Of a stretch of DNA of 6,690 nucleotides, positions 1 to 5,356 are shown one piece after another (position 1 is the stretch's first letter; each line of letters begins with the position of its first letter). The DNA comes from an uncultured Acidimicrobiia bacterium (GTDB taxonomy: Bacteria > Actinomycetota > Acidimicrobiia > IMCC26256 > CALEDW01). Under the pieces are notes generated by a model that searched no databases, was not told where the DNA came from, and saw only the letters and a program-made list of their open reading frames with translations. The position numbers and the translations under genes were made by a program. The stretch is taken from positions 1-6,690 of the forward strand of contig CALEDW010000103.1 in assembly GCA_937949585.1 (NCBI GenBank). The letters are read 5' to 3'.

Positions 1-429
1 TCGATCAGCCCGGTGGTGGGGCCGACGTGGATCGCGGTCGGCGACGCCGCGGGTTCCGTGAACCCGTTCAACGGGGAGGGCATCGCCTACGCCTACGAGA
101 CGGCCCGACTCGCCGCCCGCTGCGCGGACGAGGCGCTGCGCGCCGACGACGGCCTGGCCCTGCGCCGGTACCCGGACCTGCTGGAGGAGGCCTACGGCCT
201 CTACTTCCGGGTGGCCCGCCTGTTCGTGCGGGCGATCGGCAACCCGGCGGTGATGCGGGAGCTCACCCGCGTCGGGTTCCGGTCGCGCACCCTCATGGAG
301 TGGGTCCTGCGGATCATGGCCAACCTGCTGCGGCCGGGCGAGCTCGGCGGCGCCGAGGTCGCCTACCGCACCGCGGCGGCGGTCGTGGCCGCCACCGGCG
401 CGGCGCGGCGCGGGCCCCGGCCGGGCTGA
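1..429 (+). CDS. Geranylgeranyl-reductase-family FAD-dependent oxidoreductase (3' part; possible menaquinone prenyl-tail reductase)
   Basis: This is the last 142 codons of a gene that begins before the window; the frame is open from base 1 and ends at TGA 427-429. The fragment carries GDAAGSVNPFNGEGI (fragment residues 14-28), the second FAD-contacting motif of the geranylgeranyl reductase / p-hydroxybenzoate hydroxylase-like flavoproteins. A mostly helical C-terminal part follows, as in that family. Family members reduce isoprenoid double bonds, in archaeal-type lipids, chlorophyll side chains or, in mycobacteria (MenJ), one isoprene unit of menaquinone. A gene of this type directly before nuoA is a familiar arrangement in Actinobacteria, and a role on the quinone used by complex I fits, but the substrate cannot be read from the sequence. 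The N-terminal GxGxxG dinucleotide-binding motif should lie upstream and is not visible. Family assignment is firm; the menaquinone role is inference. Confidence 0.88.
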   Translation, partial: SISPVVGPTWIAVGDAAGSVNPFNGEGIAYAYETARLAARCADEALRADDGLALRRYPDLLEEAYGLYFRVARLFVRAIGNPAVMRELTRVGFRSRTLMEWVLRIMANLLRPGELGGAEVAYRTAAAVVAATGAARRGPRPG

Positions 430-446
430 GACGGCCGCGGCCGGGG
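415..446 (+). terminator. GC-rich hairpin over the reductase stop codon, possible terminator or attenuator
   Basis: The 9-base arms CCCCGGCCG (415-423) and CGGCCGGGG (438-446) are perfectly complementary around a 14-base loop that contains the stop codon of the upstream gene. There is no T-run afterwards, so it is not a classical intrinsic terminator. The short palindrome CGGCCGCGGCCG (432-443) overlaps it and could form a competing structure. Actinobacteria often terminate at such U-less hairpins, but in DNA this GC-rich similar stems also arise by chance. Confidence 0.25.
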
Positions 447-490
447 TGGGGTCGCCCCCCGGCGCAGCCCCTCCGTGCCCGAAGGGTCGG

Positions 491-521
491 TTCCGCCCTG
501 CGCCGCGACCCGCGGTAGCCT
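491..521 (+). promoter_or_regulatory. Candidate promoter for the nuo operon
   Basis: In the 134-base gap before nuoA the only plausible -10 element is TAGCCT (516-521), which fits the TANNNT pattern of actinobacterial housekeeping promoters. A poor -35 (TTCCGC, 491-496) lies 19 bases upstream, longer than ideal. Transcription would start near 528, giving a leader of roughly 35 bases before the nuoA GTG. The rest of the gap shows no coding potential and no clear operator. The match is weak; the operon could instead be read from a promoter inside or before the upstream gene. Confidence 0.28.
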
Positions 522-553
522 CGCCCTCGCAGCGTTCCGGCGCAACCGACCGC

Positions 554-559
554 GGAGGG
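554..559 (+). promoter_or_regulatory. Shine-Dalgarno of nuoA, fixes its GTG start
   Basis: GGAGGG lies four bases before the GTG at 564. No ATG near this point gives a start that fits the N-terminal membrane helix, so this site supports GTG as the nuoA initiator. Confidence 0.7.
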
Positions 560-563
560 CCTG

Positions 564-1031
564 GTGGCGGACTACCTGCCGATCCTGACGATGGTCGTGC
601 TGGTCCTCGTCTTCGTCTTCGCCTCGGTGGGGGTGTCCGGGCTGCTCGCCCCCCGCCGGCCGACGAGGGCGAAGACGGCGCCCTACGAGTGCGGGATCGT
701 GCCGGAGCAGGAACCGGCCGAGCGCTTCCCGGTTCGCTTCTACCTGGTGGCGATGACCTTCATCGTGCTCGACGTCGAGATCGTGTTCCTCTACCCGTTC
801 ACCACGGTGTTCCGCGACCTCGGCGGTCCGGGGCTGGCGGTCATGGGCGTGTTCCTCGGGGTGCTGCTCGTGCCCTTCGCCTACCTCCTCTCGGTCGGTG
901 CGCTCGCCTGGGCGCCGGGCCGGGCCCGGCCCCTCCGGGTCGGGCCGCTGCGGCGATCGTCGGGCCGCCCGGAGGACCTCCCGCCCCTCGATTCCCTCGA
1001 GGCCGCGGCGACCCGGCCCGAGGCGGCGTGA
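564..1031 (+). CDS. nuoA: NADH-quinone oxidoreductase subunit A (complex I, ND3 homologue)
   Basis: NuoA is a small membrane subunit next to the quinone channel, linking the peripheral arm to the proton-pumping membrane arm. The 155-residue product has three hydrophobic helices (about 5-28, 59-83 and 90-116). The conserved loop between helices 1 and 2 contains YECG (41-44, Cys43 matching the conserved ND3 cysteine). Helix 2 contains RFYLVAMTFIVLDVEIVFLYP (58-78), with the membrane-buried acidic pair Asp70 and Glu72. After helix 3 there is a 36-40-residue hydrophilic tail rich in Arg, Pro and Ala that I do not recognise; it makes the protein longer than a minimal NuoA. The start is GTG with a good ribosome-binding site. 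It is the first gene of the nuo cluster and nuoB begins nine bases after its stop. Identification is secure. Confidence 0.97.
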   Translation: MADYLPILTMVVLVLVFVFASVGVSGLLAPRRPTRAKTAPYECGIVPEQEPAERFPVRFYLVAMTFIVLDVEIVFLYPFTTVFRDLGGPGLAVMGVFLGVLLVPFAYLLSVGALAWAPGRARPLRVGPLRRSSGRPEDLPPLDSLEAAATRPEAA

Positions 1032-1040
1032 GAGGGCGGG

Positions 1041-1616
1041 ATGGGGCTCGAGGCGATCCCGCACTCCTTCCTGACCGCCCGCTTGGAGGACCTGGTGCGC
1101 TGGGCCCGGCGCCGCTCGGTGTTCCCGGCCACGTTCGGGCTCGCCTGCTGCGCGCTGGAGATGATGGCCACCGGCGCCGCCCACTACGACCTGGCCCGCT
1201 GGGGCATGGAGGTGTTCCGGGCCAGCCCCCGCCAAGCCGACCTCATGATCGTCGCCGGTCGGGTGAGCCAGAAGATGGCACCGGTGCTGCGCCAGGTCTA
1301 CGACCAGATGGTGGAGCCGAAGTGGGTGATCTCCATGGGGGTGTGCGCGAGCAGCGGCGGGATGTTCAACAACTACGCGCTCGTGCAGGGCGTCGACCAG
1401 ATCGTCCCCGTCGACGTCTACGTCCCCGGCTGCCCGCCCGGTCCGCAGACCCTGCTGCACGGGATCCTGACCCTCCACGGGCTCATCCGCAGCGAGGAGC
1501 TGCTGGCCCGGCGCCGCGCCTCGGCGACCGGGGGTGCCGCGGTGCGGGTGCCCCAGCTCGACGGGCAGCCCGAGGTCCCCGCCGCCCCGGCCGGGGCGGC
1601 CCGGTCGGGCGCATGA
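1041..1616 (+). CDS. nuoB: NADH-quinone oxidoreductase subunit B (cluster N2 subunit, PSST homologue)
   Basis: NuoB carries 4Fe-4S cluster N2, the last cluster before quinone, at the interface with NuoD. The 191-residue product has the four N2 ligands in the family pattern: tandem Cys36-Cys37 (FGLACCALEMM), Cys102 (GVCASSGGMF) and Cys131 (PGCPPGP). The segment AGRVSQKMAPVLRQVYDQM (72-90) resembles actinobacterial NuoB more than proteobacterial forms. Where many homologues have CPPRPE after the last cysteine, this one has CPPGPQ. The last 30-35 residues are Ala/Pro-rich and not conserved. The ATG follows GAGGG (1032-1036) by four bases. The stop codon overlaps an ATG (ATGA, 1613-1616) that opens a mini-ORF rather than nuoC. 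Identification is secure. Confidence 0.98.
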   Translation: MGLEAIPHSFLTARLEDLVRWARRRSVFPATFGLACCALEMMATGAAHYDLARWGMEVFRASPRQADLMIVAGRVSQKMAPVLRQVYDQMVEPKWVISMGVCASSGGMFNNYALVQGVDQIVPVDVYVPGCPPGPQTLLHGILTLHGLIRSEELLARRRASATGGAAVRVPQLDGQPEVPAAPAGAARSGA

Positions 1617-1648
1617 GCCGCGCGGCCCGGCCATCCGTCGACCGCTGA
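1613..1648 (+). CDS. Possible 11-codon mini-ORF coupled to the nuoB stop
   Basis: An ATG overlaps the nuoB TGA as ATGA and opens an 11-codon frame (MSRAARPSVDR) ending at TGA 1646-1648, 15 bases before the nuoC ATG. The same ATGA geometry joins nuoC-nuoD and nuoF-nuoG here, so ribosomes finishing nuoB could re-initiate on it. It has no clear Shine-Dalgarno of its own and the peptide resembles nothing I know. It may be a coincidence, a relic of an earlier nuoB or nuoC end, or a spacer that keeps ribosomes moving into nuoC. Confidence 0.15.
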   Translation: MSRAARPSVDR

Positions 1649-1653
1649 CGACC

Positions 1654-1657
1654 GGAG
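1654..1657 (+). promoter_or_regulatory. Shine-Dalgarno supporting the nuoC ATG
   Basis: GGAG sits six bases before the ATG at 1664. The in-frame alternatives GTG 1748 and GTG 1760, which would start closer to the conserved part of NuoC, lack a comparable site, so this motif favours the longer protein. Confidence 0.55.
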
Positions 1658-1663
1658 CGACCC

Positions 1664-2242
1664 ATGGGTGAGCAGACCGACGCCGGTGCTCGTGAAGAGT
1701 TTCACGAGTCGGCGGCCGACGGGGCGGCCGACGGGGCGGCCGACGGGGTGGCCGCCGCCGTGGCGGCCCGGGTGGAGGGCGCCGTCGCCGCCAGGTCCTG
1801 CGGCCAGGCGGTGCTGTGCTGCGACCGCCGGCACCTCGCCGAGGTCGGACGGGTGCTGCGCGACGAGCACGCATTCACCTCCTGCGTCGACGTCACCGCC
1901 GTCGACCACCTCCTCGACGCCGACCGCTGGGTGCCGCCCGGGATCGTGCCGGAGCGCTTCGAGGTGGTGGCCAACTTCCTGTCGCACCCCCGCAACCTGC
2001 GCTTGCGGGTGATCGTGGAGGTGCCCGAGGACGATCCGGTCGTTCCCAGCCTCACCGGGGTGTTCCCCGGCACCGCGTTCGCCGAGCGGGAGGTGTTCGA
2101 CCTCTTCGGGATCCGCTTCGAGGGGCATCCGGACCTCACCCGCATCCTCATGCCCGACGACTGGGACGGCCACCCCCTGCGTAAGGACGCCCCCCCGGCG
2201 CGGATCCCCGTCACCTTCAAGGCCGCCGGAGGTCCCCGATGA
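1664..2242 (+). CDS. nuoC: NADH-quinone oxidoreductase subunit C (30 kDa subunit homologue)
   Basis: NuoC is a cofactor-free subunit of the connecting module that packs against NuoD. The 192-residue product has the family signature EREVFDLFGIRFEGHPDLTR (141-160), followed by ILMPDDWDGHPLRKD to residue 175. The tyrosine that usually follows RKD is Ala176. The upstream conserved part includes the TAVDHLLDADRW segment. Residues 1-28 are not conserved and include three exact AADG repeats (17-28). The codons for residues 8-13 are mostly A/T-ending and coincide with a perfect palindrome, so this N-terminal stretch may be DNA constrained for another reason. The ATG at 1664 has a GGAG six bases upstream; a start at GTG 1748 would remove the odd segment and cannot be excluded. 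The 3' end overlaps nuoD by ATGA. nuoC and nuoD are separate, unlike the fused nuoCD of E. coli. Confidence 0.95.
   Translation: MGEQTDAGAREEFHESAADGAADGAADGVAAAVAARVEGAVAARSCGQAVLCCDRRHLAEVGRVLRDEHAFTSCVDVTAVDHLLDADRWVPPGIVPERFEVVANFLSHPRNLRLRVIVEVPEDDPVVPSLTGVFPGTAFAEREVFDLFGIRFEGHPDLTRILMPDDWDGHPLRKDAPPARIPVTFKAAGGPR
1689..1708. promoter_or_regulatory. Perfect 20-bp palindrome resembling a Rex (NADH/NAD+ sensor) operator
   Basis: CTCGTGAA (1689-1696) and TTCACGAG (1701-1708) are exact inverse complements around the spacer GAGT. The core GTGAA-N4-TTCAC is that of the Rex operator, generally given as TTGTGAA-N4-TTCACAA. The outer positions here read TCGTGAA and TTCACGA, so the next base out departs from consensus. 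Rex is known to control nuo and cyd genes in Streptomyces and sense NADH/NAD+, which makes a nuo location meaningful. However, this copy lies 26 bases inside nuoC, not before nuoA. In RNA the same sequence can form an 8-bp hairpin with a 4-base loop just after the nuoC start. Seen: the palindrome. Inferred: binding by Rex. Confidence 0.45.
1712..1747 (+). repeat. Three perfect 12-bp tandem repeats in nuoC
   Basis: The unit GCGGCCGACGGG occurs three times in a row without mismatch (1712-1723, 1724-1735, 1736-1747) and encodes Ala-Ala-Asp-Gly three times at NuoC residues 17-28. A decayed fourth unit, GTGGCCGCCGCC, follows. The period is a multiple of three, so copy-number change would keep the frame. 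It lies in the non-conserved N-terminal tail, three bases after the palindrome. Confidence 0.9.
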
Positions 2243-3549
2243 CCGTCGATCCCCCGGTGGGCGCCGACCTGGAGGCGATCGAGGAGGAGCGTCTCGAACG
2301 CCAAACCGACGAGGGGGCCCAGGAGCTGCGGTCCACCCGGGAGCTGGTGCTCACCGGCGCGCCCTGGCCCGAGGCCGCCGATCCCGGGGAGACCATGGTG
2401 GTGAACATGGGTCCCCAGCACCCCTCCACCCACGGGGTCCTGCGGGTGATGATGGAGCTCGAGGGGGAGGTCGTGCTGCGGGCCAAGCCGGTGATCGGCT
2501 ACCTGCACACCGGCATGGAGAAGACCGGCGAAGAGCTCACCTACGTGCAGGGCGGCACCAACGTCACCCGGATGGACTACGCCTCGTGCCTGTCGAACGA
2601 GCTCGTCTACAGCCTCGCCGTCGAGCGGCTCTGCGGTCTGGAGATCCCGCCCCGGGCCACCTGGGCCCGGATGATGCTGGTGGAGCTGCAGCGCATGGCC
2701 TCGCACCTGCTCTTCCAGGCCACCAACGGCATGGACATCGGCGCGGTGTCGATGATGCTCTACGGGTGGCGGGAGCGGGAGGAGGTGCTGCGCCTCCTCG
2801 AGCGCATCACCGGGCTGCGCATGAACCACAACTTCATCCGGGTGGGCGGGATCGCCGCCGACCTGCCCGACGGGTGGCAGGAGGCCACCCTGGCCGTCTG
2901 CGACCGGGTCGAGGCCGGCGTGCGCGAGTACGACGCGCTGTTGAGCGAGAACCCGATCTGGCTGGAGCGCACCGTGGGGGTGGGGGTGATCACCACCGCC
3001 GAGGCCCTGGCCCTGGGGGTCAGCGGACCCATCCTGCGCTCCACCGGCTACCCGTGGGACCTGCGCCGGGCCCAACCGTACCTCGCCTACGACGAGGTGG
3101 ACTTCGACGTGATCCACACCACCAACGGCGACTGCTACGACCGTTACCGGATCCGGCTCCAGGAGATCCTGGAGTCGGCGCGCATCGTGCGCCAGTGCGT
3201 GGAGCGGATGCCCGACGGCGACTACCGCAGCCAGGACAAGAAGGTCACGCCGCCGCCCCGGGCCCGCATCGACGAGTCGATGGAGGCGCTCATCCACCAC
3301 TTCAAGCTCTTCACCGAGGGCTTCGGGGTGCCGGCCGGTGAGACCTACGTGGCCATCGAGTCGCCGCGGGGGGAGATCGGCTGCTACCTGGTGGCCGACG
3401 GGACCTCGCGGCCGGTGCGCATGCACATCCGGGGCCCGTCCTTCTACAACCTCCAGGTGATGGAGCCGATGATGCGCGGACACCTGGTCGCCGACGCGGT
3501 GGCGGTCATCTCCAGCGTGGACCCGATCATGGGTGAGGTCGACCGCTGA
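2239..3549 (+). CDS. nuoD: NADH-quinone oxidoreductase subunit D (49 kDa subunit homologue, quinone site)
   Basis: NuoD forms most of the quinone-reduction pocket together with NuoB. The 436-residue product contains NMGPQHPSTHGVLR (56-69), whose His61 and His65 form the conserved loop; His65 corresponds to the quinone-headgroup histidine. Tyr114 in RMDYASC is correctly spaced to be its partner tyrosine. Further family marks are GYLHTGMEK (87-95), GVSGP (260-264), SPRGE (375-379) and the C-terminal DPIMGEVDR (428-436). About 50 charged, non-conserved residues precede the first motif, as in other actinobacterial NuoD proteins. The ATG overlaps the nuoC stop (ATGA) and has a strong GGAGGT (2228-2233) six bases upstream inside nuoC. 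The stop shares one base with the nuoE start (TGATG). All key residues are present, so the subunit should be functional. Confidence 0.98.
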   Translation: MTVDPPVGADLEAIEEERLERQTDEGAQELRSTRELVLTGAPWPEAADPGETMVVNMGPQHPSTHGVLRVMMELEGEVVLRAKPVIGYLHTGMEKTGEELTYVQGGTNVTRMDYASCLSNELVYSLAVERLCGLEIPPRATWARMMLVELQRMASHLLFQATNGMDIGAVSMMLYGWREREEVLRLLERITGLRMNHNFIRVGGIAADLPDGWQEATLAVCDRVEAGVREYDALLSENPIWLERTVGVGVITTAEALALGVSGPILRSTGYPWDLRRAQPYLAYDEVDFDVIHTTNGDCYDRYRIRLQEILESARIVRQCVERMPDGDYRSQDKKVTPPPRARIDESMEALIHHFKLFTEGFGVPAGETYVAIESPRGEIGCYLVADGTSRPVRMHIRGPSFYNLQVMEPMMRGHLVADAVAVISSVDPIMGEVDR

Positions 3550-4043
3550 TGCCGTACACGCCCGAGAACCGGGAACGGGCCCTCCGCATCATCGCCCGGT
3601 ACCCCGAGCGGCGCTCGGCGCTGCTCCCGCTGCTGCACCTCGCCCAGGACCAGGACGGGTGGCTCTCCCCCGACGCGATGGCGGAGATCGCCGAGTTGCT
3701 CGGCATCGAGCCCGTCGAGGTGCTCGGCGTGGCCAGCTTCTACACGATGTACAAGCGCGACCGGCCTCGACGGCTGGTGGTCTCGGTGTGCACGAACGTG
3801 AGCTGCCTCGTGAACGGGGCGGGGCAGGTGCACGAAGCGGTGGCCGAGGCGTTCGCAGCCGACGACGAGATCCTGGTGGAGGAGGTCGAGTGCCTCGCCG
3901 CCTGCGACGCGGCGCCGGTGCTGCAGGTGAACTACGAGTTCCACCCGGTCGCGGGCCCCGAGGCCGCGGTGGCCCTGGTGGAGGAGTACCGCCGCGGCGA
4001 CCGGACGGCCCGCGGCGTCTCGGGAGGGAGGGCGTTGCGGTGA
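3549..4043 (+). CDS. nuoE: NADH-quinone oxidoreductase subunit E (24 kDa subunit homologue, cluster N1a)
   Basis: NuoE is a thioredoxin-fold protein carrying 2Fe-2S cluster N1a beside the FMN of NuoF. The 164-residue product has the four ligands in the family spacing: Cys81 and Cys86 (VCTNVSC), then Cys115 and Cys119 (VECLAACDAAPVLQVN). The N-terminal helical region includes the conserved LLHLAQDQDGWLS segment (28-40) and GVASFYTMY (60-68). The last 20 or so residues are not conserved. Its ATG shares the final A of the nuoD stop, with GAGG (3535-3538) ten bases upstream. Its end overlaps nuoF by GTGA, and the tail codons double as the nuoF Shine-Dalgarno. Assignment as the complex I subunit, rather than a formate dehydrogenase or hydrogenase relative, rests on its place between nuoD and nuoF. 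Confidence 0.97.
   Translation: MPYTPENRERALRIIARYPERRSALLPLLHLAQDQDGWLSPDAMAEIAELLGIEPVEVLGVASFYTMYKRDRPRRLVVSVCTNVSCLVNGAGQVHEAVAEAFAADDEILVEEVECLAACDAAPVLQVNYEFHPVAGPEAAVALVEEYRRGDRTARGVSGGRALR
4023..4031 (+). promoter_or_regulatory. Doubled Shine-Dalgarno that fixes the nuoF GTG start
   Basis: Two overlapping GGAGG motifs (4023-4027 and 4027-4031) lie inside the end of nuoE, the second eight bases before GTG 4040. The nuoF frame is open far upstream, to 3533, but that part is a shadow of nuoE. This site and the conserved N-terminus place the start at 4040. Confidence 0.75.
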
Positions 4044-5356
4044 GCGTCACCGAGACCCGCATCGTCACCCGGCGGCTGCGCGAGCACCCCGACGCCCACA
4101 CGCTGGAGCGGTACCTGGCCACCGGCGGCTACGAGGCGTTGCGCCGAGCGCTGCAGATGACCCCGGACGCCGTGCGCGACGAGCAGGTCACGGCGTCCGG
4201 GTTGCGGGGCCGGGGCGGGGCCGGGTTCGGTACCGGCCAGAAGTGGTCGTTCCTGCCCGCCGGCGTCCATCCCCGCTACCTCGTCGTGAACGGCGACGAG
4301 GGCGAGCCCTGCACCTTCAAGGACCACATGCTCATCGAGGGCGACCCGCACCAGATCGTCGAGGGCGCGGCCATCGCCGCCTACGCCATCGGCGCCCACC
4401 ACGCCTTCTGCTACGTGCGGGGCGAGTTCGCGCTCGGGATCGAGCGGCTGGAGCGGGCCGTCGCCGAGGCGTACGACGCCGGGTTCCTGGGTCGCGACGT
4501 CTGCGGGTCGGGCTACGACCTCGAGATGGTGGTGCACCCGGGGGCCGGGGCCTACGTGGCCGGGGACGAGACCGGGCTGCTGTCCAGCCTCGAGGGCGGG
4601 CGGGCGATGCCCCGCATCAAGCCGCCGTTCCCGGCCGTGCAGGGGCTCTACGCCGCGCCGACGGTGGTGAACAACGTGGAGACGGTCGCCACCCTGCCCC
4701 ACATCATCCTCATGGGCGGCGACGCCTACGCCCGGCTCGGGGTGGGGCGCTCCACCGGCACCCGCATCTTCTCGGTGTCCGGGCACGTGCGCCGCCCCGG
4801 CAACTACGAGGTGGAGTTGGGGATCACCTTCCGGGACCTCATCGAGGGCCTGGCGGGCGGCGTACGGGACGGCAAACGGATGAAGTTCTTCATCCCGGGT
4901 GGGGCGTCGTCGCCGTGGCTGCTGCCCGACCACCTCGACGAGCCGCTCGACATGGACCACGTGACCCAGAACCTGCGCACGATGCTGGGCTCGGGCGCGG
5001 TGATGGTCTTCGACGAGGACACCGATCCTGCGCTCGTCGCCTGGCGTCTGGCCCGTTTCTTCGCCCACGAGTCCTGCGGCAAGTGCACCCCGTGTCGCGA
5101 GGGCTCCGACTGGCTGGAGAAGGTGCTGTTCCGCATCGCCCACGGCCGGGGCCGGCCCGAGGACCTCGACCTCATGCTGTCGTTCGGGCAGACGATCGTG
5201 CCCGATCTCGACCGCACCCCGTTCAACCAGACCACGATCTGCGCGCTCGGGCCGAGCACCATGTCGCCGGTCGTGAGCCTCGATCGCTGGTTCCGCGACG
5301 AGATCCTGGAACGCTGCGGTGCCGACCGGCGGCGGATCCCGGTGGTGCCGGCATGA
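4040..5356 (+). CDS. nuoF: NADH-quinone oxidoreductase subunit F (51 kDa subunit homologue, NADH/FMN site, cluster N3)
   Basis: NuoF binds NADH and FMN and starts electron transfer. The 438-residue product has the FMN glycine loop GLRGRGGAGFGTGQKW (54-69) and the acidic nucleotide-site segment NGDEGEPCTFKD (84-95). GAGAYVAGDETGLLSSLEG begins at residue 168, and three N3 ligands lie in SCGKCTPC (Cys346, Cys349, Cys352), with the fourth at Cys401 (TICALG). Several positions differ from common NuoF: FGTG instead of FPTG, Cys91 where Gly is usual, His96 after KD instead of Arg, Ala174 instead of Cys, and Asp176 where GEET is typical. Forty-eight residues separate Cys352 from Cys401, against about 40 in E. 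coli or M. tuberculosis, owing to an extra segment around VPDLDRTPFNQ. All N3 cysteines are kept, so it should be active. The GTG start overlaps the nuoE stop; the TGA overlaps the nuoG ATG. Confidence 0.97.
   Translation: MSVTETRIVTRRLREHPDAHTLERYLATGGYEALRRALQMTPDAVRDEQVTASGLRGRGGAGFGTGQKWSFLPAGVHPRYLVVNGDEGEPCTFKDHMLIEGDPHQIVEGAAIAAYAIGAHHAFCYVRGEFALGIERLERAVAEAYDAGFLGRDVCGSGYDLEMVVHPGAGAYVAGDETGLLSSLEGGRAMPRIKPPFPAVQGLYAAPTVVNNVETVATLPHIILMGGDAYARLGVGRSTGTRIFSVSGHVRRPGNYEVELGITFRDLIEGLAGGVRDGKRMKFFIPGGASSPWLLPDHLDEPLDMDHVTQNLRTMLGSGAVMVFDEDTDPALVAWRLARFFAHESCGKCTPCREGSDWLEKVLFRIAHGRGRPEDLDLMLSFGQTIVPDLDRTPFNQTTICALGPSTMSPVVSLDRWFRDEILERCGADRRRIPVVPA

Noticed and set aside
1637..1648. GTCGACCGCTGA is identical at the end of the mini-ORF and at the end of nuoD (3538-3549).
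   Set aside because: A 12-base match is expected by chance many times in sequence this GC-rich, and the flanks do not match, so there is no sign of duplication.
446..1648. A 400-codon + strand frame spanning the nuoA and nuoB region.
   Set aside because: It overlaps two unmistakable complex I genes in another frame and its product is a compositionally biased shadow. Only its last 11 codons, after the nuoB stop, were kept as a tentative mini-ORF.
363..1874. Long open frames on the minus strand, for example over 363-1874, 1702-3483, 3932-5143 and 4804-6681.
   Set aside because: They mirror the G/C-rich third positions of the nuo genes, give low-complexity Arg/Gly/Pro/His-rich products, have no family motifs and no start signals.
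2821..2837. Short inverted repeat ATGAA...TTCAT in nuoD.
   Set aside because: Arms are only five bases and it encodes the conserved MNHNFI segment, so coding explains it.
3533..4039. An upstream in-frame extension of nuoF back to 3533.
   Set aside because: It runs through nuoE in a different frame and yields Arg/Gly-rich sequence unlike any NuoF. The doubled GGAGG and conserved N-terminus place the start at 4040.
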